DNA from: AC-32 sp035518635
GTDB taxonomy: Bacteria > Actinomycetota > Thermoleophilia > Gaiellales > Gaiellaceae
Direction: 5' to 3'
NCBI GenBank assembly: GCA_035518635.1
Contig: DATIXI010000006.1
Coordinates: forward strand, 1 to 64,000
Length of the DNA stretch: 64,000 bases
The notes beneath the pieces are model-generated. The model ran no database searches, had not been told where the DNA came from, and was given only the letters and a program-made list of their open reading frames with translations. Shown here in pieces: positions 15,967 to 24,255 of the stretch. Position numbers and translations under genes: made by a program. Positions within the stretch are counted from its first letter, which is position 1, and each line of letters starts with the position of its first letter.

Positions 15967-16607
15967 TGCTGCCGGCGCTCGCCGGACAGGTCTCGCTCTG
16001 GAACCGCCGGCGCAAGCTGAGGCTCTTCCTCCGGTCGATGCGGCCCGGGCCGGAGACGACGATCGTCGACGTGGGAGTCGGCGACACCGCGTTCGAGACC
16101 GAGCCGGGAATCGCCGCCACCCACAACTTCTTCGAGGCGGTCTACCCGTGGCCCGAGCAGATCATGGCCGTAAGTGACGTGCCGCTGCTGCGCTTCGCCG
16201 AGGCCTTCCCCCGTGTCCCGAGCATGACGGCGAGCGGGACCGACCTGCCGTTCTACGACGACGAGTTCGACATCGCCTTCTCGAACGCCGTGGTGGAGCA
16301 CGTCGGCGACCGCGAGGAGCAGCGACGGTTCGTCTCCGAGCTGTGCCGCGTCGCGCCGAAGGTCTTCCTCTCGACACCGAACCGCTGGTTTCCCGTCGAG
16401 GTGCACACACTCGTGCCGCTCGCGCACTGGCTCCCGCGCAGAACCCGGGACCGCGTCTTCGAAGCGCTGCACCGCGACGCGTGGCGCGGGGTGGAGCTGC
16501 TGAGCCCGCAGGAGCTACTGGCTCTGTTCCCGGACGACGTCGAGCCGAAGATCCTGGAGACGCGGATCACGATCACCGTCGCGGCGATCCGCCGGGACTC
16601 CAAGTAA
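15966..16607 (+). CDS. Class I SAM-dependent methyltransferase
   Basis: 213 residues. A weak SAM motif I (TIVDVGVGDTAFE), a DLPFYDDEFDIAFSNAVVEHVGD block typical of methyltransferase family 11/25, and a late strand (KVFLSTPNRWFPVEVHT). Acceptor unknown. TGATG overlap with the preceding lipoprotein gene implies a shared task, possibly modification of an envelope component (inference). The stop TAA lies inside a palindromic repeat (16600-16623) that fills most of the gap to the convergent sufD. Confidence 0.83.
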   Translation: MLPALAGQVSLWNRRRKLRLFLRSMRPGPETTIVDVGVGDTAFETEPGIAATHNFFEAVYPWPEQIMAVSDVPLLRFAEAFPRVPSMTASGTDLPFYDDEFDIAFSNAVVEHVGDREEQRRFVSELCRVAPKVFLSTPNRWFPVEVHTLVPLAHWLPRRTRDRVFEALHRDAWRGVELLSPQELLALFPDDVEPKILETRITITVAAIRRDSK

Positions 16608-16623
16608 CAGTCTGTTACTAAGT
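16600..16623. repeat. 24-bp interspersed palindromic repeat, copy 1
   Basis: The core AGTAACAGTCTGTTACT (16603-16619) is a perfect 8-bp inverted repeat with one central base. The whole 24 bp recurs exactly at 41459-41482 inside rfbD. This copy supplies the methyltransferase stop TAA and may act as a weak hairpin between convergent genes. Confidence 0.8.
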
Positions 16624-16625
16624 GG

Positions 16626-17801
16626 TCAGGCCTGCGGAATGCGCGCCTCGAGGGCGCTGGTGACGGCCTCGCGAACCGGCTCGAGCTCGATCCGGTCGAG
16701 CACGTCCTGGAAGAAGCCGCGGACGATCAGGCGCTCTGCCTCCGCACGCGGCAGACCGCGGGCCATCAGGTAGAAGAGCTGCTCCCGGTCGACCCGCCCC
16801 ACGGTCGCACCATGGGTGCAGCGGACGTCGTTCGCCAGGATCTCGAGGCCCGGAATCGGCACGGCATGCGTCGTCGGCGACAGCATCAGATTGCGGCACT
16901 CCTGGTAGGCGTTCGTCTTCTGCGCGCCTTCCTCGACGCGGATCATCCCGCGCCAGACCGCCGTCGCGCGATCTCGCAGCGCTCCCTTGAACGCGAAGTC
17001 CGACTCCGTGTCCGGAGCAATGTGCTCCTGGAACGTGTCGTAGTCGAGGTGCTGCTCACCGTCGGCGAAGTACGCGCCCGTCACGCGCGAGGTCGCGCCC
17101 GGCCCCGCGAGGTCGTTCTGGATCCGCACCTTGCCCTTCTTCGAGCCGAAGCCGCCGCTGACCCAGTCGAGCTCGGCGTCGCGCTCGACCCGCGCGTGGT
17201 GCGACGCGAAGTGCCACGTCTCGCGCGAGAGGTTCTGGAGCGACACGTACTCGAGCTTCGCGTTCTGCTCGACGAACAGCTCGACGACCGCGTTCGAGTA
17301 GCCGGAGAGCGAGGACGAGGCCGAGCTGTACTCCTCGATCAGCGAGAAACGCGAGCCCTCACCGGCGATGACGAGCAGGCGCCAGAAGAGCGAGCCGCCC
17401 TCCGCCTCGTTTGCGATCCGGACGTACAGCGGGCGCTCGAGCTCGAGCCCGGCCGGGATCTGGACGAGTAGCCCGTGCTGCCAGACGGCCGCGTTGTGTG
17501 CAGCGAACTTGTCCTCCTCCGACGAGACGAGCGTCCCCAGCCTCTCGTGATCCTCTGACAGCGGCTCGAACCGGATCTCATCGGGCACGCGCGCGATCTC
17601 GATCCCGGTCTCGGTCACAGTGGCCATCGCGGCCACGTCCAGCGCGACCATCGCCTCTGCGGCCGCGTCCGGGGTCTGACCCCGGCCCTGGCCGAACGAG
17701 TCGGGATCGAACCCGCGCAGGTCCGTGAAGCGCCAGTGCTCCTCCGTCGTGCTCGGGACCGGCAGCTTCCGGTAGCGCTCGAGCGCCTCTGCTCTAGACA
17801 T
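16626..17801 (-). CDS. sufD: SufD, Fe-S cluster scaffold subunit
   Basis: 391 residues, right-handed beta-helix subunit of the SufBC2D scaffold. The signature region is present (RCTHGATVGRVDREQLFYLMARGL, with the usual SufD His), as are the upstream helix elements (TEEHWRFTDLRGF). ATG 17801 lies 11 nt after the sufB stop. A 13-bp palindrome (17671-17683) is read in frame as RGQTP in the N-terminal region, the same pentapeptide as in ddl. It is the last gene of sufC-sufB-sufD. Confidence 0.94.
   Translation of the reverse strand: MSRAEALERYRKLPVPSTTEEHWRFTDLRGFDPDSFGQGRGQTPDAAAEAMVALDVAAMATVTETGIEIARVPDEIRFEPLSEDHERLGTLVSSEEDKFAAHNAAVWQHGLLVQIPAGLELERPLYVRIANEAEGGSLFWRLLVIAGEGSRFSLIEEYSSASSSLSGYSNAVVELFVEQNAKLEYVSLQNLSRETWHFASHHARVERDAELDWVSGGFGSKKGKVRIQNDLAGPGATSRVTGAYFADGEQHLDYDTFQEHIAPDTESDFAFKGALRDRATAVWRGMIRVEEGAQKTNAYQECRNLMLSPTTHAVPIPGLEILANDVRCTHGATVGRVDREQLFYLMARGLPRAEAERLIVRGFFQDVLDRIELEPVREAVTSALEARIPQA
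17671..17683. repeat. 13-bp palindrome GGGGTCTGACCCC inside sufD
   Basis: A perfect inverted repeat. On the coding strand it reads GGGGTCAGACCCC and encodes part of GRGQTPD, in the same codon phase as the ddl copy. Confidence 0.7.
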
Positions 17802-17812
17802 GCGGCCGGCGG

Positions 17813-19231
17813 CTAGCCGACGGAGCCTTCCATCTGGAGCTGAATCAGGCGATTCATCTCGACCGCGTACTCGAGCGGCAGCTCCTTCGTGATCGGCTCC
17901 ACGAACCCGGAGACGATCATCCCGGAGGCCTCCGCCTCGGAGAGCCCGCGCGACATCAGATAGAAGAGCTGCTCCTCGCCGATCTTCGAGACCGTCGCCT
18001 CGTGGCCTACGTCGACCTCGTCCTCGTCGATCCGGATGTACGGGTAGGTGTCGGAGCGCGAGTCCTCGTCGAGGATCAGCGCGTCGCACACCACCTTCGA
18101 CTTCGCGCCCTTCGCGCCCTTCGCGACCTCCAGCAGGCCCCGGTAGCCTGCGCGGCCGCCGTTCTTGGAGATCGACTTCGAGGTGATCACCGAGGTCGTG
18201 TTCGGCGCGACGTGGACGGCCTTGCCGCCCGCGTCCTGGTGCTGCCCGTCGCCTGCGAACGCGATCGAGAGCACCTCGCCGTGCGCGCCCTCGCCGAGCA
18301 GCCAGATCGCGGGGTACTTCATCGTCAGCTTCGAGCCGAGGTTGCCGTCGACCCACTCCATGGTCGCGTTCTCGTATGCGACCGCCCGCTTCGTCACCAG
18401 GTTGAAGACGTTCGTCGACCAGTTCTGGATCGTCGTGTAGCGGCAGCGCGCGTTTGGCTTGACGATGATCTCGACGACCGCCGAGTGGAGCGAGTCCGTC
18501 GAGTAGATCGGCGCAGTGCAGCCCTCGACGTAGTGCACGTACGCGCCTTCGTCCACGATGATCAGCGTCCGCTCGAACTGGCCCATGTTCTCGGCGTTGA
18601 TCCGGAAGTAGGCCTGGAGCGGCATCTCGACCTTCACGCCCGGCGGCACGTAGATGAACGAGCCGCCCGACCACACGGCCGAGTTGAGCGCCGCGAACTT
18701 GTTGTCGTTCTGCGGGATGATCGTGCCGAAGTACTCCTTGACGATGTCCTCGTGCTCGCGCAGGCCGCTGTCCATGTCGAGGAAGAGCACGCCCTGCGAC
18801 TCGAGCTCCTCCTGGAGCTTGTGGTAGACGACCTCGGACTCGTACTGGGCGCCGACGCCTGCGAGGTACTTCTTCTCCGCCTCCGGGATCCCGAGCTTGT
18901 CCCAGGTGTCCTTGATGTCGGACGGCAGGTCTTCCCAGGACGAGGCCTGCTTCTCGGTCGGCCTGATGTAGTAGTAGATGTTGTCGAAGTCGATCTGTGC
19001 GACGTCTCCGCCCCACGTAGGGAGCGGGCGCGCAAGAAAGTAGTCGAGCGACCGGTGACGGAACTTGCGCATCCAGTCGGGCTCGTCCTTGTGCGAGGAG
19101 ATCGCGTCCACCAGCTCGTGTGAGAGGCCGCGGCCCGACTTGAAGAAGTAGTCCTCGGGAACGTGGAAGCCGTACTTGATCTCGTAGTCCGAGCCGATTC
19201 CGCTTACGACCTCGGTTTCCGTGACCGCCAT
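17813..19231 (-). CDS. sufB: SufB, Fe-S cluster scaffold subunit
   Basis: 472 residues, the usual length. Conserved SufB blocks are visible: YGFHVPEDYFFKSGRGL, VWSGGSFIYVPPGVKVEMPLQAYFRIN, VHYVEGCTAPIYSTDSLHSAVVEI (with the conserved Cys), and the C-terminal EATVSKIGEEQLFYLMSRGLSE. It assembles the nascent cluster with SufC and SufD. The ATG overlaps the sufC stop by one base, so the two are tightly coupled. Confidence 0.97.
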   Translation of the reverse strand: MAVTETEVVSGIGSDYEIKYGFHVPEDYFFKSGRGLSHELVDAISSHKDEPDWMRKFRHRSLDYFLARPLPTWGGDVAQIDFDNIYYYIRPTEKQASSWEDLPSDIKDTWDKLGIPEAEKKYLAGVGAQYESEVVYHKLQEELESQGVLFLDMDSGLREHEDIVKEYFGTIIPQNDNKFAALNSAVWSGGSFIYVPPGVKVEMPLQAYFRINAENMGQFERTLIIVDEGAYVHYVEGCTAPIYSTDSLHSAVVEIIVKPNARCRYTTIQNWSTNVFNLVTKRAVAYENATMEWVDGNLGSKLTMKYPAIWLLGEGAHGEVLSIAFAGDGQHQDAGGKAVHVAPNTTSVITSKSISKNGGRAGYRGLLEVAKGAKGAKSKVVCDALILDEDSRSDTYPYIRIDEDEVDVGHEATVSKIGEEQLFYLMSRGLSEAEASGMIVSGFVEPITKELPLEYAVEMNRLIQLQMEGSVG

Positions 19232-19998
19232 CAGGCGACCGCCTCCTCATACGCCTTGTAGCCCTCGGCCTCGAGCTTGTGCGCCAGCTCCGGGCCGCCT
19301 TCTTCCACAATACGCCCGTCCACGAAGACGTGCACGAAATCGGGCGTGATGTGATTGAGGATCCGCTGGTAATGCGTGATCACCAGCGCCCCCATCTCGG
19401 GCCCGACGAGTTCCTGGACCCCGTTCGCAACCACCTGCAGCGCGTCGATGTCGAGCCCCGAGTCGGTCTCGTCGAGCACGGCGATGCGCGGCTTCAGCAT
19501 CGCCATCTGGAGGATCTCGACCCGCTTCTTCTCGCCGCCGGAAAAGCCGTCGTTCAGATACCGCTGCGCGAGCTCACGCGAGATCTTGAGCCGGTCCATC
19601 TTCTCGAGCAGCTCCTTGCGGAACTCCGGGATCGGCATCGGGTCGTCCTCTCCGCCGGCCTTCGCCTTCCGGATCGCGTTGATCGCCGAGCGCAGGAAGC
19701 TCGTGACTGTCACGCCGGGCACCGAGTGCGGGTACTGGAACGCGAGGAAGAGGCCGCGCTGCGCGCGCTCGTCCGCCTCCAGCTCCGTGACGTCCTCACC
19801 GTCGAACAGGATCTGGCCCGAGGTGATCTCGTAGGCCGGATGGCCCATCAGCGCGTAGGCGAGCGTCGACTTGCCCGAGCCGTTCGGGCCCATCACCGCG
19901 TGAACCTGGTTGGTGTCCACGGCGAGATCGACGCCCTTGACGATCTCGGTGCCGTTTTCGAGCGCGACCTGGAGGTTCTTCAACTCGAGCAGTGCCAT
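19231..19998 (-). CDS. sufC: SufC, Fe-S assembly ATPase
   Basis: 255 residues, soluble ABC ATPase. Walker A GPNGSGKSTL, signature FSGGEKKRVEILQ, Walker B AVLDETDSGLDIDAL and the switch His in VITHYQR are all intact. It drives conformational change in the SufB-SufD scaffold. It is the first gene of sufCBD and divergent from tatA across about 60 bp. No SufR-type regulator gene is seen nearby. Confidence 0.97.
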   Translation of the reverse strand: MALLELKNLQVALENGTEIVKGVDLAVDTNQVHAVMGPNGSGKSTLAYALMGHPAYEITSGQILFDGEDVTELEADERAQRGLFLAFQYPHSVPGVTVTSFLRSAINAIRKAKAGGEDDPMPIPEFRKELLEKMDRLKISRELAQRYLNDGFSGGEKKRVEILQMAMLKPRIAVLDETDSGLDIDALQVVANGVQELVGPEMGALVITHYQRILNHITPDFVHVFVDGRIVEEGGPELAHKLEAEGYKAYEEAVA

Positions 19999-20048
19999 GT
20001 GCGACTCATGCTAGCGGTCGAGGTCGGGCCATCGGCTGCGAGAAGCGC

Positions 20049-20054
20049 TAACCT
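20049..20054 (+). promoter_or_regulatory. -10-like TAACCT, leaderless promoter of tatA
   Basis: TAACCT, 6 nt, ATG 20061. This supports ATG 20061 over the GTG six bases earlier. Confidence 0.45.
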
Positions 20055-20060
20055 GTGTCC

Positions 20061-20267
20061 ATGGTGCCGGAGTTCGGAATCACGGGGATCATCCTCATCC
20101 TGGTGGTGGCATTGATCGTGTTCGGGCCCAAGCGGCTGCCGGAGATGGGGCGCTCGCTCGGGAAGGGCATGCGCGAGTTCAAGGACTCGATCAGCGGCAA
20201 CGACGAGCAGAGCGAGCTGCCGTCCTCGACCTCGGACGACGCTCAGACGCCCACGCCCAGGCAGTAG
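20061..20267 (+). CDS. tatA: Sec-independent translocase protein TatA/E-like
   Basis: 68 residues: one N-terminal membrane helix (ITGIILILVVALIVFGPKRLPEMGRSLGKGMREFKDSI), the FGPKRLPE hinge and amphipathic helix, then a polar tail. TatA multimers form the pore through which folded proteins cross the membrane. It lies 3 nt before tatC, so the pair forms a minimal TatAC system; no separate TatB is in this window. Confidence 0.93.
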   Translation: MVPEFGITGIILILVVALIVFGPKRLPEMGRSLGKGMREFKDSISGNDEQSELPSSTSDDAQTPTPRQ

Positions 20268-20270
20268 AGG

Positions 20271-21035
20271 ATGAGGATCCTTCCGCGGCGTCTTCGCCAC
20301 GGCGAGGAGGCCACGCTCGTCGAGCATCTCGAAGAGCTGCGCGCGCGGTTGATTCTGATGCTGATCGCGCTCGCCGCGGCGTTCGTGGTCACCTACACGT
20401 TTCACGGCCTGATCCTCGGCTGGCTCAACCGCCCGCTGCCGGCGAAGTTCGACCGACCGGTGACCTTCAGCCCGGTCGAGCCGTTCACCACCTCGATCTG
20501 GGTGAGCATCTGGGCAGCCGTCCTGATCACAATCCCGATCCTGTTCTGGCAGGTCTGGGCGTTTCTCTCGCCTGCGCTCGACGAGGCGCACCAGCGCTCC
20601 ATCGCGGTGCTGGTCGCGTTCTCGGCGGTGCTCGCGGTCGGTGGGATCGCCTTCGGATACTGGGTCGTGCTGCCGCCGGCGATCCACTTCCTGACGAGCT
20701 ACGACTCGGCGCACTACACGATCTTCATCCGGGCGCGTGACTACTACCGGTTCGCGGCATTCGTGCTGCTCGGCGTGGCCCTCGCATTCGAGGTGCCCAT
20801 CTTCGTGCTCGGCTTGGTTCGCCTGCGGATCCTCTCCGCGGCCCGGCTGCGCCGGACCTGGCGCGTGGGCGTCTTCGTGATGGTCGTGATCGGAGTCGCG
20901 CTCCCGGGCGTGGATCCGATCTCGACGATCCTCAGCGTCATCCCGCTCGTCAGCCTCTACCTGCTCTCGATCGTCCTCGCCTCGATCCTCGAGCCGCGAT
21001 GGCGGGCGACCAAGGCCGCTCCGAGCACGGGCTGA
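20271..21035 (+). CDS. tatC: Twin-arginine translocase subunit TatC
   Basis: 254 residues with six membrane helices. The N-terminal receptor site is present (EEATLVEHLEELRARLILMLI), as are the first loop Pro (SPVEPFTT), WAFLSPALDEAHQR, and the GVALAFEVPIFVLGL helix. It recognises the RR signal peptide. SpoIID, subtilase and other exported proteins in the window show Sec-type or lipoprotein signals. Cytoplasmically assembled Fe-S proteins are common Tat clients and sufCBD lies next door, but no link is shown. Confidence 0.96.
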   Translation: MRILPRRLRHGEEATLVEHLEELRARLILMLIALAAAFVVTYTFHGLILGWLNRPLPAKFDRPVTFSPVEPFTTSIWVSIWAAVLITIPILFWQVWAFLSPALDEAHQRSIAVLVAFSAVLAVGGIAFGYWVVLPPAIHFLTSYDSAHYTIFIRARDYYRFAAFVLLGVALAFEVPIFVLGLVRLRILSAARLRRTWRVGVFVMVVIGVALPGVDPISTILSVIPLVSLYLLSIVLASILEPRWRATKAAPSTG

Positions 21036-21057
21036 CCCCGGCCCGGGGGCAGGCGCG

Positions 21058-22065
21058 ATGACGTACCCGAAGATCGAGCTCCACGTGCACCTGGAAGGGA
21101 CCGTGCGTCCGAGGACGCTGCTCGAGGTGGCGCGCCGGAACGACTACACGCTCCCCGCGGACACCGAGGAGGGCCTGGCGGCGCTCTACGACTTCCGCGA
21201 CTTCGCGGACTTCATCGACGTCTGGATCCTGACCACGAACGCGCTCCGCACCGAGCAGGACTTCAGGCAGGTCGTCATGGACTACGCCGAAGAGGCCTTC
21301 TCGCACGGCGCCGTCTACATCGAGGCGATCTTCTCGCCCGCCGAGCGGGTGCGCCGCGGGGTCGGCTGGGACCAGATCTTCAGCGGCTACTGCGACGGCG
21401 CCGCCGAGGCACGGGAGACCTACGGAGTCGAGATCCGGCTGACCCCTGACATCGTGCGCGGCTTCCCGCTCGACGAGTCGGAGGAGGTCGTGCGGTACTC
21501 CGCCAAGTACCGGGACCGCGGCGTTGTCGGCGTCGGGCTCGGCGGCCTCGAAGCAGACTTCCCGCCCGAGCCCTACGAGCCGGTGTTCGCGCTCGCGCGC
21601 GAGCTGGGGCTCGCCTCGGTTCCGCACGCGGGAGAGGTCGCGGGACCGCCGTCGGTGCGCGGCGCAATCGAGGAGCTGGGCGCCGACCGCCTCAGGCACG
21701 GCATTCGCGCGGCCGACGATCCGGGACTGCTGCGGGAGATCGCCGACCGGCGGATCGTGCTCGACGTCTGCCCGATCTCGAATCTGCGCACGCGGGCCGT
21801 CGCCTCGCTCGAGGAGCATCCGCTGCCGAAGCTCGCCGCCGCGGGCGCCCTCTGCTCGATCTCGACGGACGACCCGGCGATGTTCCGCACCGATCTGTCG
21901 CTCGACTGCGACGCTGCCACCACGCTCGGGCTCGATCCGCGGGACTTCTTCGCAGCCGGGGTCGAGGGCGCGCTCTGCGACGGAGGGCTGAAAGATCGCC
22001 TACGGGGTATCGGCGAGGCGTTCGACTGGGATTCCATCCGCCCCGTTCCGGGCCAGATACCCTAG
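21058..22065 (+). CDS. Adenosine deaminase-family amidohydrolase
   Basis: 335 residues, TIM-barrel metal hydrolase. Zinc ligands and catalytic residues are visible: HVHLEG (HxH), PHAGE with the proton-shuttling Glu, RHGI and SISTDDP. The overall layout matches adenosine deaminase, but the same family contains adenine deaminase and the aminodeoxyfutalosine deaminase of menaquinone synthesis, and the window does not decide between them. It starts 22 nt after tatC. A -10-like TAGGGT for the next gene overlaps its stop codon. Confidence 0.88.
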   Translation: MTYPKIELHVHLEGTVRPRTLLEVARRNDYTLPADTEEGLAALYDFRDFADFIDVWILTTNALRTEQDFRQVVMDYAEEAFSHGAVYIEAIFSPAERVRRGVGWDQIFSGYCDGAAEARETYGVEIRLTPDIVRGFPLDESEEVVRYSAKYRDRGVVGVGLGGLEADFPPEPYEPVFALARELGLASVPHAGEVAGPPSVRGAIEELGADRLRHGIRAADDPGLLREIADRRIVLDVCPISNLRTRAVASLEEHPLPKLAAAGALCSISTDDPAMFRTDLSLDCDAATTLGLDPRDFFAAGVEGALCDGGLKDRLRGIGEAFDWDSIRPVPGQIP

Positions 22066-22068
22066 GGT
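22063..22068 (+). promoter_or_regulatory. -10-like TAGGGT, leaderless promoter
   Basis: TAGGGT overlaps the preceding stop codon; 6 nt later is ATG 22075. Confidence 0.4.
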
Positions 22069-22074
22069 CTGAGC

Positions 22075-22947
22075 ATGGCCAGAGGAGCAGCACAGGCACA
22101 GCGCAAGCAGCGCGCCGAAACAGCGCCGAAGAAGAAGCAGTCGGCCCCGAGCTGGGAAGACCAGCTCTTCTTCTCGCGGCTACGCCGCCATGCCAAGTGG
22201 GTCTACGTGTTCCTGGCGGTCGTGTTCGCGCTCGGCTTCGTCGTGCTCGGGATCGGCTCCGGCTCGACCGGGATCAGCGACATCCTCCGCGGCAACTTCT
22301 TCGGCGGTGGCGGCAGCTCGATGAGCTCGCAGATCAAGGACCAGCAGAAGCTGATCGCGCAGAACCCGAAGAACATGGAGGCCTATCTGAGCCTCTCGAC
22401 CCTCTACCAGCAGGACCAGAACACGCCGAAGGCGATCTCGACGCTCGAGCAGGCGGCCAGCGTCGAGCCGAAGAACCTCGACATCCTCAACCGGCTTGCC
22501 GGGATCTACCGCACGCAGGCGGAGTCGGCGCTGAACGCCGCCGCCCGCGCGCAGGCGGCGCTCGCGGCAAACAACTCACTGCCGCCCGGGCTCGACCCGA
22601 CCTCGCAGCTCGGACAGGCCCTCGGCTCGGACCCGGTCAGCCAGTCGCTGAGCCAGAACGCGAACGCGTCCTTCGGCAGGATGTCGACCGCCTACGCGAA
22701 AGCAGAGAACGCGTACGAGCGCGTCGCGAAGGCCTCGCGCGGGACCGCGCAGGAAGCGAGCTCCCAGCTGCAACTCGGAAGCGTCGCCGTCGAGACCGTC
22801 CGGCTCACTGGCCAGCCAGCCGATGCGGTCCGCGCGATCGCCGCGTTCAAGCGTTACCTCAAGCTGGCGCCGGACGGGGCCAACGCGGCGCAGGCGCGAC
22901 AGACCATCGCCCAGCTCCAGGCGTTCCTCGCCCAGAGCCAGCATTAG
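22075..22947 (+). CDS. Membrane-anchored TPR-repeat protein
   Basis: 290 residues. A basic N-terminus (KQRAETAPKKKQ), one membrane helix (VYVFLAVVFALGFVVLGIG), a Gly/Ser linker, then tetratricopeptide-like helices (NMEAYLSLSTLYQQDQNTPKAISTLEQAASVEPKNLDILNRLAGIY) and a C-terminal repeat (AVRAIAAFKRYLKLAPDG). TPRs are protein-docking modules; the partner is unknown. The gene is directly followed by a cytochrome c gene. It could help assemble cytochromes, as some CcmH/CycH TPR proteins do, but that is only a hint from position. Confidence 0.82.
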   Translation: MARGAAQAQRKQRAETAPKKKQSAPSWEDQLFFSRLRRHAKWVYVFLAVVFALGFVVLGIGSGSTGISDILRGNFFGGGGSSMSSQIKDQQKLIAQNPKNMEAYLSLSTLYQQDQNTPKAISTLEQAASVEPKNLDILNRLAGIYRTQAESALNAAARAQAALAANNSLPPGLDPTSQLGQALGSDPVSQSLSQNANASFGRMSTAYAKAENAYERVAKASRGTAQEASSQLQLGSVAVETVRLTGQPADAVRAIAAFKRYLKLAPDGANAAQARQTIAQLQAFLAQSQH

Positions 22948-22963
22948 ACTCCGCCGCGACACG

Positions 22964-23593
22964 GTGCGGAGACGAGCGAACTTCGATGCGGTGCGGGGCT
23001 CCGCGGCCGTCCTGGCCGTCGTGACCGGGCTGCTCGCCGCCGGCTGCGGGACCGGCGGGATCGCGAAGGGCGGCGACCAGACCCGCGGCGAGCAGCTCTT
23101 CAAGGACCGCTGCGGCGGCTGCCACACGCTCGCGGCAGCGGGGACCAACGGGACGATCGGGCCGAACCTCGACGACGCGTTCGCCTCGGACGTCTCGCAG
23201 GGGTTCAAGTCGATCTCCGTCGAGCAGGTCGTCCGCCAGCAGATCGCGCTCGCCGGCGGAAGGATGCCCAAGAACCTCGTAACGGGCGCCGACGCCGACG
23301 CGGTCGCCGCCTACGTGGCCGCGAACGCGGGTGTCCCCGGGAAAGCAGCAGGCCCTCCGACGAGCGGCAAGGACATCTTCACCTCGAACTGCGGCAGCTG
23401 TCACACGCTCTCGGACGCCAGCACGAGCGGCACCGTCGGGCCGAACCTCGACGACCTCATGCCGAACACGGCGACCGTGGAACGCCAGGTGACGAACGGC
23501 GGAGCGATCATGCCCGCGTTCAAGGGCAAGCTGACCCCGGCGCAGATCACGGCCGTCGCCAAGTACGTCTCGTCCGTGGCCGGCAAGAAGTAG
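22964..23593 (+). CDS. Dihaem cytochrome c lipoprotein
   Basis: 209 residues. The signal ends in a lipobox (LLAAGCG). Two class I cytochrome c domains follow: CGGCH in the first with axial Met in GRMPKN, and CGSCH in the second with axial Met in AIMPAFKG. Both carry the IGPNLDD / VGPNLDD loop. It probably passes electrons to the caa3-type oxidase encoded next to it on the other strand. GTG 22964 is the likely start, with GTG 22991 as an alternative. It converges on the Usp gene with a 4-nt gap. Confidence 0.9.
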   Translation: MRRRANFDAVRGSAAVLAVVTGLLAAGCGTGGIAKGGDQTRGEQLFKDRCGGCHTLAAAGTNGTIGPNLDDAFASDVSQGFKSISVEQVVRQQIALAGGRMPKNLVTGADADAVAAYVAANAGVPGKAAGPPTSGKDIFTSNCGSCHTLSDASTSGTVGPNLDDLMPNTATVERQVTNGGAIMPAFKGKLTPAQITAVAKYVSSVAGKK

Positions 23594-23597
23594 CCGG

Positions 23598-24248
23598 CTA
23601 GCGCACTTCTTCCCGCTCTGCCTCGAGGTCGACCACCACGTGCGTGATCGGGACTGCGAAGCGGTCGCGCGCGCCTTCCACCACTCCCCGCTCGAGCCAG
23701 TGGGAGCGGCCCTCGGGATGCGTCGAGATGATGATCTCGTCGGCGCCGAAGGTCCGGAGGGCGTCCTCCATCGCCTGCAGCGGGTCGCCGTCGCCGACCT
23801 CGCCGCGAGCCTCGATTCCGGCCTCCCGTAGACGCTCGAGGCTCGCGTCGAGGCGCTGCTGCGCCTGCTCGCGGGCGCGGTCCTCGTCCGAGGTGAACGT
23901 CTTCAGCTTCGTGTTCAGCGCCGGCGTGACCACGAGCACCTCGGTGCGGTAGCCGGAGCTCCGCTTCTCGATCTGGTCACGAAGGGCGCCGCCGCCGACC
24001 GTCTCGTTCGCGACGACGAGGATTCGCCGCTCGTCCGGGCCGCCGCGGTGGACCGGCGCCGCTTTCGGCCGCTGCTCCTCCCGCCGCGCGTGCCACCACC
24101 AGCCGATCACGACCGCCGTGAGCAGGACGAACACCGCAAGCCCGAGCCAGGTGTTGATCACGCCGGCGATCGCGATCAGCCCGAAGTAGACGGCCGCGCC
24201 CAGCAGGAACCGGAACGCCTCAGCCTCGCTCCGGAGCGGATTGATCAT
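23598..24248 (-). CDS. Two-helix membrane protein with a Usp-like domain, oxidase operon
   Basis: 216 residues. Two N-terminal membrane helices (RFLLGAAVYFGLIAIAGVINTW and LGLAVFVLLTAVVIGWWW) are followed by one Usp-like alpha/beta domain starting at RRILVVANETVGGGAL. It ends with the same signature found twice in the neighbouring double-Usp protein (DEIIISTHPEGRSHWLERGVVE ... VPITHVVVDLE). The usual Usp ATP motif G-x2-G-x9-G-S/T is not seen. It is the last gene of the ctaC-ctaD-usp-ctaE operon, 7 nt after ctaE. A sensory or assembly role for the oxidase is inference. Confidence 0.8.
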   Translation of the reverse strand: MINPLRSEAEAFRFLLGAAVYFGLIAIAGVINTWLGLAVFVLLTAVVIGWWWHARREEQRPKAAPVHRGGPDERRILVVANETVGGGALRDQIEKRSSGYRTEVLVVTPALNTKLKTFTSDEDRAREQAQQRLDASLERLREAGIEARGEVGDGDPLQAMEDALRTFGADEIIISTHPEGRSHWLERGVVEGARDRFAVPITHVVVDLEAEREEVR

Positions 24249-24255
24249 TTCTGAG

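Noticed and set aside
16603..16619. Palindrome as a normal intrinsic terminator between convergent genes.
   Set aside because: The stem is short with a one-base centre and no T-run, and the identical sequence lies inside rfbD, so an interspersed repeat explains it better.
16626..19310. One open frame runs from sufD upstream through the antisense-shifted sufB region, suggesting a sufD fusion.
   Set aside because: The upstream part lies out of frame with sufB, is Arg/Ala-rich and is explained by sufB itself; sufD has its own ATG at 17801.
21026..21042. GGGCTGACCCCGG at the tatC stop as a fourth copy of the 13-bp palindrome.
   Set aside because: It lacks the symmetric left arm (GGGCT instead of GGGGTC), so it is only a partial likeness.
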